Part shown: piece by piece, positions 1 through 7,326 of the stretch
Layout: each line of letters opens with the position of its first letter
How positions within the stretch are numbered: the first letter of the stretch is position 1
From: an uncultured bacterium
Lineage (GTDB): Bacteria > Bacillota > Clostridia > Lachnospirales > Lachnospiraceae
Reading direction: 5' to 3'
Length of the DNA stretch: 15,319 nt
Assembly (NCBI GenBank): GCA_905214365.1
Contig: CAJMMH010000030.1
Coordinates: forward strand, 1-15,319
The notes under the pieces: model-generated
What the model saw: the letters and a program-made list of their open reading frames with translations, nothing else
The model's database searches: none
Told to the model about the DNA's origin: nothing
Position numbers and translations under genes: made by a program

Positions 1-16
1 AGGAAAGGAGCAATGA

Positions 17-1798
17 ATGAAAAGAAAATTTCGTGCGGCAATGCTGGTACTGAGCGGTTGTCTGACAATGGGATCAATTCCGGCGGCAGCGGGAGAAGCA
101 GATGAGCAGGAGGCGTTTAATCAGTTTCTGGATCGGGTGTATGTGGAGACGCTGAACGCAGATCCGTTTTTCATCCATTTTTCGCTGGAGCATCCGGAAA
201 CATATGGCATTACAATCGACAATTACACACTGACTGATTATACCGAGTATGACGAAGAGGCGATGCAGGAGTATCTGAAAGAACAGGAAGCGGAAAAAGA
301 AGAGCTTCTGCAGTTTGACCGGGAGCAGCTGACGGAGCAGCAGAAGATTTTGTATGATAAGCTTTTGGAGAGCTGGGAGCAGTATGAAAAGTATGCGGAT
401 ACCGCAGATCTTTCTTCGATGATCGGAGGCTCCAATGGCATCGTCAATTCGCTTGCCAATAATTTTGAAAACTATCTTTTTATTGAAAAAAAGGATATTG
501 AGGATTATCTGAAGTTCCTTGCCGATATTCCGAACTATATTGATTATGCGATTGAGTACACCAATTCGGACGCGGAGTATGAGATTACGCCGTCAAAGTA
601 TATGCTGAAGGTCAATCTGGAGTATATCGACGAACTGATAAACGGAGACAGCAACGTTTTTATTGATGGATTTGATGAAAAGCTGGCGGCCGCCTCTTTC
701 CTGACAGCAGAAGAGAGAAACGCATTTTCAGAACAGAACCGGCAGCTGGTTGAAAGCAGTGTAAATCCGGCATTTGAAAAGCTGAAAGCGCAGCTGGAAG
801 AATGGCAGAATACGCTGGACGAATGGGTAGGTCTTGCGGGTGTGGAAGGCGGAGATACGTATTACGAGTATCTGATCGAGCAATATGCGGGTGTTTCTAT
901 GGGAGCGGAAGCATTGTATGATTATTTGTCGGAAAAGCTGGATGAAAGCGTAGACAGAATGATTGACCTGATGCAGGATGATACAGTGTACGATCATTAT
1001 ATTAACTGGGATTATGGATTCCCGGATCTGTCTTATACAGAAATTCTGGACAGTCTGCGCGACTATACACAGGAAACGTTTGCGCCGATTCAGGATCCGG
1101 GCTATCAGGTCAGCGAACTGCCTGACGTGCTCAGAAGCGACAGCGTTCTTGCGTATTATCTGACACCGCAGGATGATAATGATGAGACAAACCTGATTTT
1201 CCTGAATCCGGATACATTGGGGGATGATCCCGGTATGTTGTATGTAACGTTAGCGCATGAGGGGTATCCGGGTCATCTGTATTACAGCAATTATATCAAG
1301 CAGCAGGGCTGGCATCCGTTAAACGGACTGATTTCCAATCTGGGATATACAGAAGGCTGGGCGGACTATGCAGCTGAACTGTCTCTGGATCACTGGGACT
1401 GCTATGATAATATGGCAGAGATAATATTTCTGGATCAGGAAATCAACTATCTGCTGTCAGCGATGACTGATATTGGCATCAATTACGGTGGATGGACGGT
1501 TGATGATGTTTTTGATCTGTGGAACGACTATTTTGAACTGGACAGCACCGAGGATGTGCAGGATATGTACGATGGTTTCTTGGCAGAACCGGCAGTGATT
1601 CTGAGCTATCCGGTCGGATATTTCCAGATCAAAGATCTGGAAGCGGATGTGCAGGAGCTTTTGGGAGATGCATACGATCATGACACATTTATTGAAGCGT
1701 TCCTTTCCGTCGGCGGCGCATCGTTTGATCTGACAAGAGAGTACGTGATGAATTGGGCGAATGAGCAGTTGAAGGGAGCGGAAATTGCGGCAAAGTAA
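17..1798 (+). CDS. DUF885 family exported putative metallohydrolase
   Basis: A 593-residue protein of the DUF885 family, a group of bacterial, mostly exported proteins thought to be metal-dependent hydrolases or peptidases. The sequence shows HEGYPGH at residues 414-420 and EGWADYAAE at 446-454, the family signature. H414, E415, H420 and E446 are the likely metal or catalytic residues (inferred). The basic N-terminus (KRKFR) and a hydrophobic stretch give an export signal. LSGC at 12-15 fits a lipobox with lipidation at C15, but cleavage near AAAG (23-26) by signal peptidase I is also possible. The start at 17 is preceded by AAAGGAG at 4-10; another ATG at 13 is out of frame. The length is normal for the family. 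A flavoprotein gene follows 67 bases downstream with no terminator between, so the two are probably cotranscribed. The substrate is unknown. Confidence 0.88.
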   Translation: MKRKFRAAMLVLSGCLTMGSIPAAAGEADEQEAFNQFLDRVYVETLNADPFFIHFSLEHPETYGITIDNYTLTDYTEYDEEAMQEYLKEQEAEKEELLQFDREQLTEQQKILYDKLLESWEQYEKYADTADLSSMIGGSNGIVNSLANNFENYLFIEKKDIEDYLKFLADIPNYIDYAIEYTNSDAEYEITPSKYMLKVNLEYIDELINGDSNVFIDGFDEKLAAASFLTAEERNAFSEQNRQLVESSVNPAFEKLKAQLEEWQNTLDEWVGLAGVEGGDTYYEYLIEQYAGVSMGAEALYDYLSEKLDESVDRMIDLMQDDTVYDHYINWDYGFPDLSYTEILDSLRDYTQETFAPIQDPGYQVSELPDVLRSDSVLAYYLTPQDDNDETNLIFLNPDTLGDDPGMLYVTLAHEGYPGHLYYSNYIKQQGWHPLNGLISNLGYTEGWADYAAELSLDHWDCYDNMAEIIFLDQEINYLLSAMTDIGINYGGWTVDDVFDLWNDYFELDSTEDVQDMYDGFLAEPAVILSYPVGYFQIKDLEADVQELLGDAYDHDTFIEAFLSVGGASFDLTREYVMNWANEQLKGAEIAAK

Positions 1799-1865
1799 CC
1801 AGAAAAATCAGAGCCGGTCACGGAAAGCAGGAACAGTAACCGACAAACAGAAAGGAGTGGAAGCA

Positions 1866-2489
1866 ATGAAGGTATTGCTTGTAAACGGAAGTGCAAACCA
1901 GAAGGGATGTACCTGGACAGCACTGGAGGAATTTGGAAAAACACTGAACGAAGAGGGGATTGATTATGAAATCATCCAGACTGGCGCGCAGCCGCTCAGA
2001 GACTGTCTGGGCTGCGGCGGATGTCAAAGCGGAAAAGGATGTATTTTCAATGACGACGGCGTCAATGAGTTCGTAAAGAAAGCATGGGAAGCGGACGGTT
2101 TTGTATTCGGTACGCCGGTTTATTATGCGCATCCGAGCGGACGGATTCTGTCATTTTTGGATCGGGCATTTTATAGCGGCGGCGCGGCATTCCGCTTCAA
2201 GCCGGGCATGGCAGTCGCGTCAGCAAGACGTGCCGGAACAACGGCGTCCCTGGATGTTCTGAACAAGTATTTCGGAATCAGCCAGATGCCGACCGTTGGT
2301 TCTACCTACTGGTCAATGGTACATGGAAATAAGCCGGAAGAAGTAAAACAGGATCTGGAAGGACTGCAGACTATGCGCAACGCGGCTAAAAATATGGCAT
2401 GGATGCTGAAATGCTTTGAGGCCGGAAAGAAAGCAGGAATTGCGCTTCCGGATACCAAAAAGGAAGTTTCAACGAATTTCATTCGCTGA
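1866..2489 (+). CDS. NAD(P)H-dependent FMN reductase-like flavoprotein with iron-sulfur-type cysteine motif
   Basis: A 207-residue flavodoxin-fold protein of the NADPH-dependent FMN reductase family. The N-terminus MKVLLVNGSANQKGCT is the first strand plus phosphate-binding loop for FMN, and FGTPVYYAHPSG (81-92) is the second conserved flavin loop. Cysteines 47, 50, 53 and 59 form C-x2-C-x2-C-x5-C, the compact motif that holds a 4Fe-4S cluster in archaeal iron-sulfur flavoproteins (Isf). This suggests an electron-transfer role rather than a simple flavin reductase, though many clostridial relatives carry this motif without biochemical proof. The reading frame is open upstream to 1785, but the ATG at 1866 is chosen because AAAGGAG at 1851-1857 sits 8 bases before it and the family N-terminus begins there. 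It probably shares a transcript with the DUF885 gene. The protein is cytoplasmic, with no signal peptide. Its physiological partner is unknown. Confidence 0.88.
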   Translation: MKVLLVNGSANQKGCTWTALEEFGKTLNEEGIDYEIIQTGAQPLRDCLGCGGCQSGKGCIFNDDGVNEFVKKAWEADGFVFGTPVYYAHPSGRILSFLDRAFYSGGAAFRFKPGMAVASARRAGTTASLDVLNKYFGISQMPTVGSTYWSMVHGNKPEEVKQDLEGLQTMRNAAKNMAWMLKCFEAGKKAGIALPDTKKEVSTNFIR

Positions 2490-2540
2490 CTGTTTCGCAA
2501 AGCGGCGGTTGGCGCAAAGCCGCAATGTAAAGGAAATACG

Positions 2541-2596
2541 AACAGCCGGGGTACATGCGAAAAAACATGTATCCCGGCTGTTCCGCTGCTGCGGAA
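2541..2596. terminator. Hairpin pair between convergent genes, probable transcription terminator
   Basis: Two adjacent stem-loops fill the gap between the flavoprotein gene (plus) and the GH31 gene (minus). The first pairs 2541-2557 with 2566-2582, 17 pairs including one G-T, with an A-rich 8-base loop. The second pairs TTCCGC (2581-2586) with GCGGAA (2591-2596) and is followed on the plus strand by ATCTTTT. The two share bases 2581-2582. Neither has a long T-tract, so termination is inferred from the position and the stable stem. It may serve both genes. Confidence 0.6.
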
Positions 2597-2656
2597 ATCT
2601 TTTGCAGACACGCTCTGGACAATACAGGAAACCGCAGCGGAAGGATCACTATAAGC

Positions 2657-4651
2657 TTACTTGCTCCTGCAGAATACCGGAATCGCTTCCAACGGCGCTT
2701 CGCACAGAAGCGTGCGGCCGCCCTCGCAGAGTTCGCCGGTTCTTACATTTTCCCAGGTGCCTGCCGGCAGGTAAACGTTCCGTTCCCGCTGACCGGCATG
2801 TAAGATTGGGGCAACCAGGTAGTCAGAGCCGAACATGTACTGGTCGTCAAGCTCCCAGCATGCAGGATCCTGCGGAAATTCATAAAACATTGTGCGTAAA
2901 AGCGGCGCGCCGGTTCTGCTTGCCTCTTCCATCAGGGAATGGATGTACGGCTTTAAGGCCAGACGGGTATCTAGCTGCTGCTTCATAATAGCAAACGCTT
3001 CTTCGCCGTAGCTCCACAGCTCGTTGTCATGGCCGGTGTAGAGACTGCCTCCGCCGTATTCAAGATCAGACAGCGGCGGGATATCGTGCGGGCCGCGGTC
3101 GCCGTGCATGCGGAGTATCGGAGAGTAGACCGCAAATTCAAACCAGCGCAGCAAAAGCTCGCGGAAAGCCGGGTCCTGCCAGTCATCGGTCATAAATCCG
3201 CCGATGTCGGTCGTCCACCACGGAATACCGGCAAGGCCTATATTCAGACCGGCGCTCAGCTGGTCGCGGAAGGATTCAAAGGTACTCTGCACATCGCCGG
3301 ACCATACTAATGTAGAGTATTTCTGGCTGCCTGCCCAGGCGCTTCGTACCAGATGAAGCATCTCGGTCTGTCCTTCGGAAGCAAGTCCGTCGCAGAATGC
3401 CTGCGCGTATTTCTGGGGATAAATGTTGCTGACCTCCAGCGCGCAGCCAAGCATGTAGCGGTAATTATCGTAGTCATAAACCGCGTAATCCGGCTCCGCG
3501 TTATCCAGCCAGAACATATCAATGCCGTAATCGTAATAATTCTTTTTGCATTTTTCCCAGATAAATGCGCGGGCTTCCGGATTGGTGACATCGATTTCCA
3601 GACAGTCGCCCTGGAAATCATAGGTCTGGATGCTGCCGCGCTCGGTGCGGATCAGATAGCCGCGCTCCAGCATTTCTTCAAAATTTTCGCTTTTCCGGTC
3701 TACGGACGGCCATACGGAAACCATGACTTTTGTTCCCATTGCGTGAAGCTCATCGCACATTGCCTTCGGATCTGGCCAGTAGACCGGATCAAAATGCCAG
3801 TCTCCCTGTTTGGTCCAGTGGAAGAAATCAATCACAATTACATCAAGATGAATCCCCAGTTCCTTGTAGCGGCGCGCAACGGAAAGTACCTCATCCTGTG
3901 TACGGTAGCGAAGCTTGCACTGCCAGAGGCCGAGGAGATTTTCCGGCATTACCGGAGCGCGTCCGGTAACAGCCGTATAATTTTCTACGATCTGAGCCGG
4001 GCCGTCGGCAGCGGTTACCCAGTAATCAATCTCCTTGGATGCCTGCGCCTGCCATTCGGTATAGTTTTTTCCAAATGACGCGCGGCCGACCGCCGGATTA
4101 TTCCAGAGAAATCCATAACCAAGGCTGGAAACAGCAAACGGAATGCTGACCTGGGAATTGCGCTGTGCCAGTTCCAGCACACAGCCCTTCAGATCCAGAT
4201 ACGGCTGCTGATACTGTCCCATGCCGAACAGCTTCTCACCGTCATTGCTTTCAAAACGGACTGTGATTGTGTAGTCTCCGCCGATGATCGGCTTGTAATC
4301 GCGGTTAATAATCTTCAGACAGGAGCTTTCTTTGCTTTCTGTACCGAAGTAGCTGCGGTAGTATTCCCGCAGGAACATGACGCCGTCGCGGAAAAAGGAA
4401 AGGACACCGGCCGCATTGACTGTGAGTTTCAGTCTGCCGTTTTCGATAGAAGCGCGCTCAGAGCCTTCGATCACAACCGAGGCATTTCTGCCGTCTGCCA
4501 AAACCTCTTCGCTTAAAGCCCAGTTCCGTCCGGTAAATGACGGATACTGCGTTGCGCGGACACGCAGGGAATCCTTTCCCCACGGTTCAATCAGAAGCAT
4601 TTCAGTCTTTCTGCGGATAGAAAGGCTGTTATGAAGTTCAGTAAAAATCAT
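2657..4651 (-). CDS. GH31 family alpha-glycosidase (alpha-xylosidase or alpha-glucosidase)
   Basis: A 664-residue glycoside hydrolase family 31 enzyme that releases alpha-linked xylose or glucose from the non-reducing end of oligosaccharides. The beta-rich N-terminal domain spans about 1-225 and the (beta/alpha)8 barrel about 235-570, followed by a C-terminal beta domain. The nucleophile is D383 in MFWLDNAEPD, the acid/base D453 in LVWSGDVQS, and RMHGDRG (514-520) supplies the conserved subsite -1 Arg-x-His. Length and the opening IEPWGKDSLRVRATQ match the roughly 660-residue bacterial group that includes alpha-xylosidases. There is no signal peptide, so it should act in the cytoplasm. The start at 4651 has GGAGGAG at 4654-4660, only 2 bases away but still usable. 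It is divergent from an AraC-type regulator, its likely controller. Xylosidase versus glucosidase activity cannot be decided from sequence by eye. Confidence 0.93.
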   Translation of the reverse strand: MIFTELHNSLSIRRKTEMLLIEPWGKDSLRVRATQYPSFTGRNWALSEEVLADGRNASVVIEGSERASIENGRLKLTVNAAGVLSFFRDGVMFLREYYRSYFGTESKESSCLKIINRDYKPIIGGDYTITVRFESNDGEKLFGMGQYQQPYLDLKGCVLELAQRNSQVSIPFAVSSLGYGFLWNNPAVGRASFGKNYTEWQAQASKEIDYWVTAADGPAQIVENYTAVTGRAPVMPENLLGLWQCKLRYRTQDEVLSVARRYKELGIHLDVIVIDFFHWTKQGDWHFDPVYWPDPKAMCDELHAMGTKVMVSVWPSVDRKSENFEEMLERGYLIRTERGSIQTYDFQGDCLEIDVTNPEARAFIWEKCKKNYYDYGIDMFWLDNAEPDYAVYDYDNYRYMLGCALEVSNIYPQKYAQAFCDGLASEGQTEMLHLVRSAWAGSQKYSTLVWSGDVQSTFESFRDQLSAGLNIGLAGIPWWTTDIGGFMTDDWQDPAFRELLLRWFEFAVYSPILRMHGDRGPHDIPPLSDLEYGGGSLYTGHDNELWSYGEEAFAIMKQQLDTRLALKPYIHSLMEEASRTGAPLLRTMFYEFPQDPACWELDDQYMFGSDYLVAPILHAGQRERNVYLPAGTWENVRTGELCEGGRTLLCEAPLEAIPVFCRSK

Positions 4652-4836
4652 AACTCCTCCGTCACGATTGTATTATTGGGAAAATCGTGTATAATAAAAA
4701 TATACTGACTGAAACAGAAAAAATCTTTAACAAAACAGATGAGTATTAACACAATCCTGATAAAAACAAATGTGCTCCCGGAATCTCGCTGTACCTGAAT
4801 TTGCGAGAGTACATAGCAAATGAAAGAGGGAAAAAC
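4652..4836. promoter_or_regulatory. Divergent promoter region between GH31 and AraC-type genes
   Basis: This AT-rich 185-base gap must hold promoters for both flanking genes. For the regulator, TATAAT at 4690-4695 with TTGTAT at 4668-4673 (16-base spacer) is a good candidate; it would give a leader of about 135 bases. For the GH31 gene the best minus-strand candidate is weak (TATTAT with TTTCTG, 18-base spacer). A short inverted repeat, GTATA (4689-4693) and TATAC (4701-4705), overlaps the plus-strand -10 and could be part of an operator, but it is only 5 bases per arm. The ribosome binding site of the regulator, GAGGG, lies at 4826-4830. Confidence 0.45.
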
Positions 4837-5820
4837 ATGGAGAAACAGAATGTGTCCGCACCGCAGGGAAAACGAAGGGAAGATGCGCAGAACGGAAGCC
4901 TGAGAGAGCTGCTGCCGCACGGAACGGCAATGCTTCCGCTGATGGTACATGACATGGAGACCGATCCATGCTTTCCGGAGCGCGTCAGCTGTCACTGGCA
5001 TGATGAAATTGAGTTTCTGGTGGTGACAAAGGGACAGGCAGTTGTCCATGTGGATCAGAGCAGCTGGGAAGCAAATACCGGCGATGTGATTTTTGTCCGT
5101 CCGAACCGTCTGCATTCAGCATCGGCGGAAACGGGGGCGGACTTTTCTTTCTTTGCTGTTGTATTTTCACCGGCATTTATCAGCAGCTTTGTCAGCGACC
5201 GGATCCAGCAGAAGGATATTGATCCGGTATTATCAGGACGTCTGCAGGTTCCAGTGCGGATTGACGGGACAAATGGATGGGGGAGCAGTGTCCGGGAAGC
5301 GTTGGAAAAGATCCGCCTGCAGTTTCAAAACGGCGGGCCAGGCGCGGAGCTTTTGCTGAAGGCAGAGCTTTTCCGGATCTGGTATGAACTGATTCGCCAT
5401 GCGTCCGGGGAAGCGGAAGACAGCCGCAAAAGCGAGCAGGCAGCGCTGATCCGCTCCATTCTGATCTGGCTGAGGGAAAATTACAGCGAGCCAGTTGTAC
5501 TGTCGGAGCTTGCGGAGCGGTTTCATGTCAGCGAAGGCCATATGTGCCGCGTATTCCGTTCTGTTACCAGGATGTCAGTAATTGAATACCTCAATTCCTG
5601 CCGGATTGCCGCAGCGACCGGGATGCTGCGGGAAAGCGGAAAGGACATCGGCGGGATTGCGGCAGAAGCAGGCTATAACAACATCAGCTACTTTAACCGG
5701 CAATTCCGCAAATACATGCATCTGACTCCGACACAGTTCCGGAACGGGGAAGATAAAAAAACAGCAGGAAATGCGGCGCTCGAAAGCGGACATTTCCTGC
5801 TGGCAGATAGCGTCAGATAG
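4837..5820 (+). CDS. AraC family transcriptional regulator with N-terminal cupin sensor
   Basis: A 327-residue AraC/XylS-type regulator. The N-terminal sugar-sensing cupin half includes CHWHDEIEFLVVTKG (52-66) and NTGDVIFVRPNRLHSA (80-95), the usual HWH...E and GD...P..H pattern. The C-terminal DNA-binding domain has two helix-turn-helix units, at about 221-241 (VLSELAERFHVSEGHMCRVF) and 270-291 (IGGIAAEAGYNNISYFNRQF), ending with LTPTQFR. The frame is open from a TTG at 4801, but the ATG at 4837 has GAGGG 6 bases upstream and is preferred. Divergence from the GH31 gene suggests it activates that gene in response to the cognate sugar; control of the distant three-gene operon is possible but unproven. 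The tail after residue 303 (NGEDKKTAGNAALESG...) lies beyond the conserved domain. Its DNA forms a strong hairpin that looks like the terminator of the convergent adenosine deaminase gene. Confidence 0.92.
   Translation: MEKQNVSAPQGKRREDAQNGSLRELLPHGTAMLPLMVHDMETDPCFPERVSCHWHDEIEFLVVTKGQAVVHVDQSSWEANTGDVIFVRPNRLHSASAETGADFSFFAVVFSPAFISSFVSDRIQQKDIDPVLSGRLQVPVRIDGTNGWGSSVREALEKIRLQFQNGGPGAELLLKAELFRIWYELIRHASGEAEDSRKSEQAALIRSILIWLRENYSEPVVLSELAERFHVSEGHMCRVFRSVTRMSVIEYLNSCRIAAATGMLRESGKDIGGIAAEAGYNNISYFNRQFRKYMHLTPTQFRNGEDKKTAGNAALESGHFLLADSVR
5755..5802 (-). terminator. Rho-independent terminator of the adenosine deaminase gene, inside the AraC-type CDS
   Basis: CAGCAGGAAATG (5762-5773) pairs perfectly with CATTTCCTGCTG (5791-5802). 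An inner CGCT-CGAA-AGCG hairpin lies at 5777-5788. On the minus strand the stem runs directly into seven T residues (A-tract at 5755-5761 on the plus strand), the classic intrinsic terminator layout for leftward transcription from the adenosine deaminase gene, whose stop codon is about 87 bases away. It lies wholly within the coding sequence of the convergent regulator. Confidence 0.8.
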
Positions 5821-5837
5821 CGATACTGGGACGCTTT

Positions 5838-5856
5838 AAGTGTTATCGGAACACTT
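5838..5856. terminator. Small hairpin after the AraC-type gene, weak terminator candidate
   Basis: AAGTGTT (5838-5844) pairs with AACACTT (5850-5856) across a 5-base loop, 17 bases after the regulator's stop codon. The downstream plus-strand sequence is only moderately T-rich, so termination of the regulator transcript here is a guess from position. Confidence 0.35.
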
Positions 5857-5889
5857 CGTTACTGTTCTGTTAGCGAAACACATGCCATA

Positions 5890-6924
5890 TCAGATGTGGT
5901 AAGCGGATTCAATTATTTTTATCAGGTTGTGTTTTGTTTCGGTATCTGTGAATGCCGCTTCAGCCGCATTCAGAAGCAGTATTTTCTGCTGACTGGCAGT
6001 GAGTCTGAGCGTTTGCCTCGCCCATGCAAATTCGCGGGCAAGCGTTGTGCCGGAGATAGCCATATCATCGGTATTCAGCGTTGCGTGGATTCCCTGCGAC
6101 AGAAAATCAATCAGCGGATAATGCGCTTCATCTTCAAAAGCGCGTGTCTGGAAATTGCTGGTCGGGCAGAGCTCCAACGGGATGCCAAGCCGGGCAACAA
6201 GCGCCCGCACATCCGCGTCACCGGCAATCCGTACGCCATGTCCGATACGCTGCGCGCCCATTTCAATCGCGCAGCGGACACTGTCGGCTCCGGCTGCTTC
6301 TCCGGCGTGCAGCGTAAATGGAACATTAAGCTGAGAGGCAAGGGCAAACAAATCGCGGTAATCAGATGTTGGAAACAGTCCTTCCGCTCCGGCCAGATCA
6401 AGAGCCGTGACTCCATTTCCGGAAACCAGATACTCCCTGGCCAGCCGTACTGTTTCACGGTTTGCTTCTTCCAGGCCGGGACCGCGCATACAGCACAGGA
6501 TCAGGCTGCACGGGAGCGGGGATCGTTCCAGACCGCGAAGGGCAGCACGGACAGCCTGCTCCTGTGTCAGTCCGCGCTGCTGAAAGGACTGCGGAGCAAA
6601 ACGCAGCTCTGCGTAGATGATGTGCTGCGACCGAAGCATTTCCTGCACCAGAAAAACAGCTTCCGAGATGCTGTTTTCCGTCTGAAGAAGCGAAATCGGA
6701 AGGTCAAACCGCTGAAGAAATTCAGTCAGGTTCCGGCATCCGCCAGGAACCGTCAGGAGCCTGGAAAGCTCATCGTCTGAGTCCGGCAGAAGCGGCGTTT
6801 TCTGGATACGGGACAGCTCTCTGGCAATAGCCGGAGCAATCGCGCCGTCCAGATGAACATGCAGGTCGATATAACAGTTTGGTTCTTTCATTTGTTCTGC
6901 TTTGTATTGTTTTAATATTTTCAT
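5890..6924 (-). CDS. add: Adenosine deaminase
   Basis: A 344-residue adenosine/AMP deaminase superfamily enzyme that converts adenosine to inosine in purine salvage, in the cytoplasm. The zinc-binding and catalytic residues are all present: H22 and H24 in DLHVHLDG, H206 and E209 in LHAGEAAGA, H229 in RIGHGVR, and D286/D287 in LNTDDMAIS, with ELCPTSN at 251-257. Length is normal. The frame is open to 6993, but a near-consensus promoter lies inside that extension. The ATG at 6924 has GGAG at 6930-6933, 5 bases upstream, so it is chosen; a later ATG at 6891 lacks a clear ribosome binding site. The gene appears monocistronic, with its own promoter and a terminator inside the convergent regulator gene. 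It has no obvious functional link to the glycosidases. Related deaminases of other nucleosides (adenine, 6-aminodeoxyfutalosine) are possible, but the HAGEAAGADSV stretch fits adenosine deaminase. Confidence 0.9.
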   Translation of the reverse strand: MKILKQYKAEQMKEPNCYIDLHVHLDGAIAPAIARELSRIQKTPLLPDSDDELSRLLTVPGGCRNLTEFLQRFDLPISLLQTENSISEAVFLVQEMLRSQHIIYAELRFAPQSFQQRGLTQEQAVRAALRGLERSPLPCSLILCCMRGPGLEEANRETVRLAREYLVSGNGVTALDLAGAEGLFPTSDYRDLFALASQLNVPFTLHAGEAAGADSVRCAIEMGAQRIGHGVRIAGDADVRALVARLGIPLELCPTSNFQTRAFEDEAHYPLIDFLSQGIHATLNTDDMAISGTTLAREFAWARQTLRLTASQQKILLLNAAEAAFTDTETKHNLIKIIESAYHI

Positions 6925-6945
6925 AGGTTCTCCATTCTTGGCTTT

Positions 6946-6974
6946 ATTGTATGGTATATAGAACATATTGTCAA
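6946..6974 (-). promoter_or_regulatory. Strong sigma-A type promoter of the adenosine deaminase gene
   Basis: On the minus strand, TTGACA (6969-6974) and TACAAT (6946-6951) are separated by exactly 17 bases: a perfect -35 and a one-mismatch -10. Transcription should start near 6939, giving a leader of only about 15 bases that just includes the GGAG at 6930-6933. This also rules out translation starting at 6993. Confidence 0.85.
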
Positions 6975-6984
6975 TTGATTTTAA

Positions 6985-7168
6985 CCGAAGCAAGGAAGGC
7001 CCCTGCTTCCATTGCGAAGAGCAATAAGCAGTGGGTGGGGACTTGCTTGTATCAGGAGGGGTACAAGCCCCTCCTGATAAACTGCGAAGCAGTTATTTGG
7101 TTATGAGCAAGTAGCGAAGCGAATTGCGAATATCCGCTTGACCCGAAGCAAGGAAGTCCTCCTGCTTC
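6985..7168. repeat. Palindrome cluster bounded by a near-identical direct repeat
   Basis: This gene-free stretch begins and ends with almost the same unit: 6985-7009 and 7143-7168 share CCGAAGCAAGGAAG at the left and CCTGCTTC at the right. Each unit is itself an inverted repeat (GAAGCA...TGCTTC). Between them lie ATTGC-GAAGA-GCAAT (7011-7025), a perfect 12-base stem (7050-7061 with 7068-7079), AACTGC-GAA-GCAGTT (7080-7094), and further GCGAAGC words at 7113-7122. The repeated palindromes with GAA in the loops look like a dispersed intergenic repeat element or a structured RNA. No open frame here resembles a protein family. Whether it is mobile or transcribed cannot be told from one copy. Confidence 0.6.
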
Positions 7169-7181
7169 AAAAGAGGAACGG

Positions 7182-7253
7182 ATGAATATGAAAAAAGCTG
7201 TGTATAATATATTGCCTGGAATGGAAGAGACCTGCATTCAGTGCCTGTTATAA
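7182..7253 (+). CDS. Possible 23-residue small ORF of unknown function
   Basis: ATG at 7182 is preceded by AGAGGAA (7172-7178) and encodes MNMKKAVYNILPGMEETCIQ followed by three more residues, then TAA. A stable hairpin follows at 7265. The ribosome binding site and the downstream hairpin are suggestive, but the hairpin's T-tract favours the opposite strand, no promoter is evident, and a 23-codon frame is easily found by chance. It could also be the remnant of a longer gene. I do not recognise it. Confidence 0.2.
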   Translation: MNMKKAVYNILPGMEETCIQCLL

Positions 7254-7258
7254 ATGAT

Positions 7259-7302
7259 AAAAAGATACCGGCTTTTGATCGAAAATGATCAGAAGCCGGT
7301 AT
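7259..7302 (-). terminator. Rho-independent terminator of the three-gene glycosidase operon
   Basis: Positions 7265-7280 pair with 7287-7302 over 16 base pairs (one G-T), with a 6-base loop. On the minus strand the stem is followed by C and then five T residues (A-tract at 7259-7263), 24 bases past the GH35 stop codon. This fits an intrinsic terminator for the leftward operon. Confidence 0.85.
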
Positions 7303-7326
7303 GTTGTTTGTATACAAGCAGATTTT

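Noticed and set aside
1785..1865. Extended start of the flavoprotein overlapping the DUF885 gene end
   Set aside because: The added 27 residues are polar and unlike the family; a good ribosome binding site places the start at 1866.
3353..4078. A 241-codon plus-strand open frame opposite the GH31 gene
   Set aside because: It lies wholly inside a convincing GH31 gene on the other strand and resembles nothing known.
5896..6780. A 294-codon plus-strand open frame opposite adenosine deaminase
   Set aside because: It is the antisense shadow of a gene with all its catalytic motifs; the translation has no family resemblance and no ribosome binding site.
6925..6993. N-terminal extension of adenosine deaminase to an upstream in-frame start at 6993
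   Set aside because: The -35/-10 promoter and predicted transcription start lie inside this extension, and the ATG at 6924 has its own ribosome binding site.
6985..7168. CRISPR array or retron RNA
   Set aside because: There are only two copies of the flanking repeat with no regular spacers, and no Cas or reverse transcriptase gene is in the window.
7052..7317. Two minus-strand open frames of 61 and 74 codons over the palindrome cluster
   Set aside because: They run through hairpins and the operon terminator, and their translations only reflect the repeat sequence.
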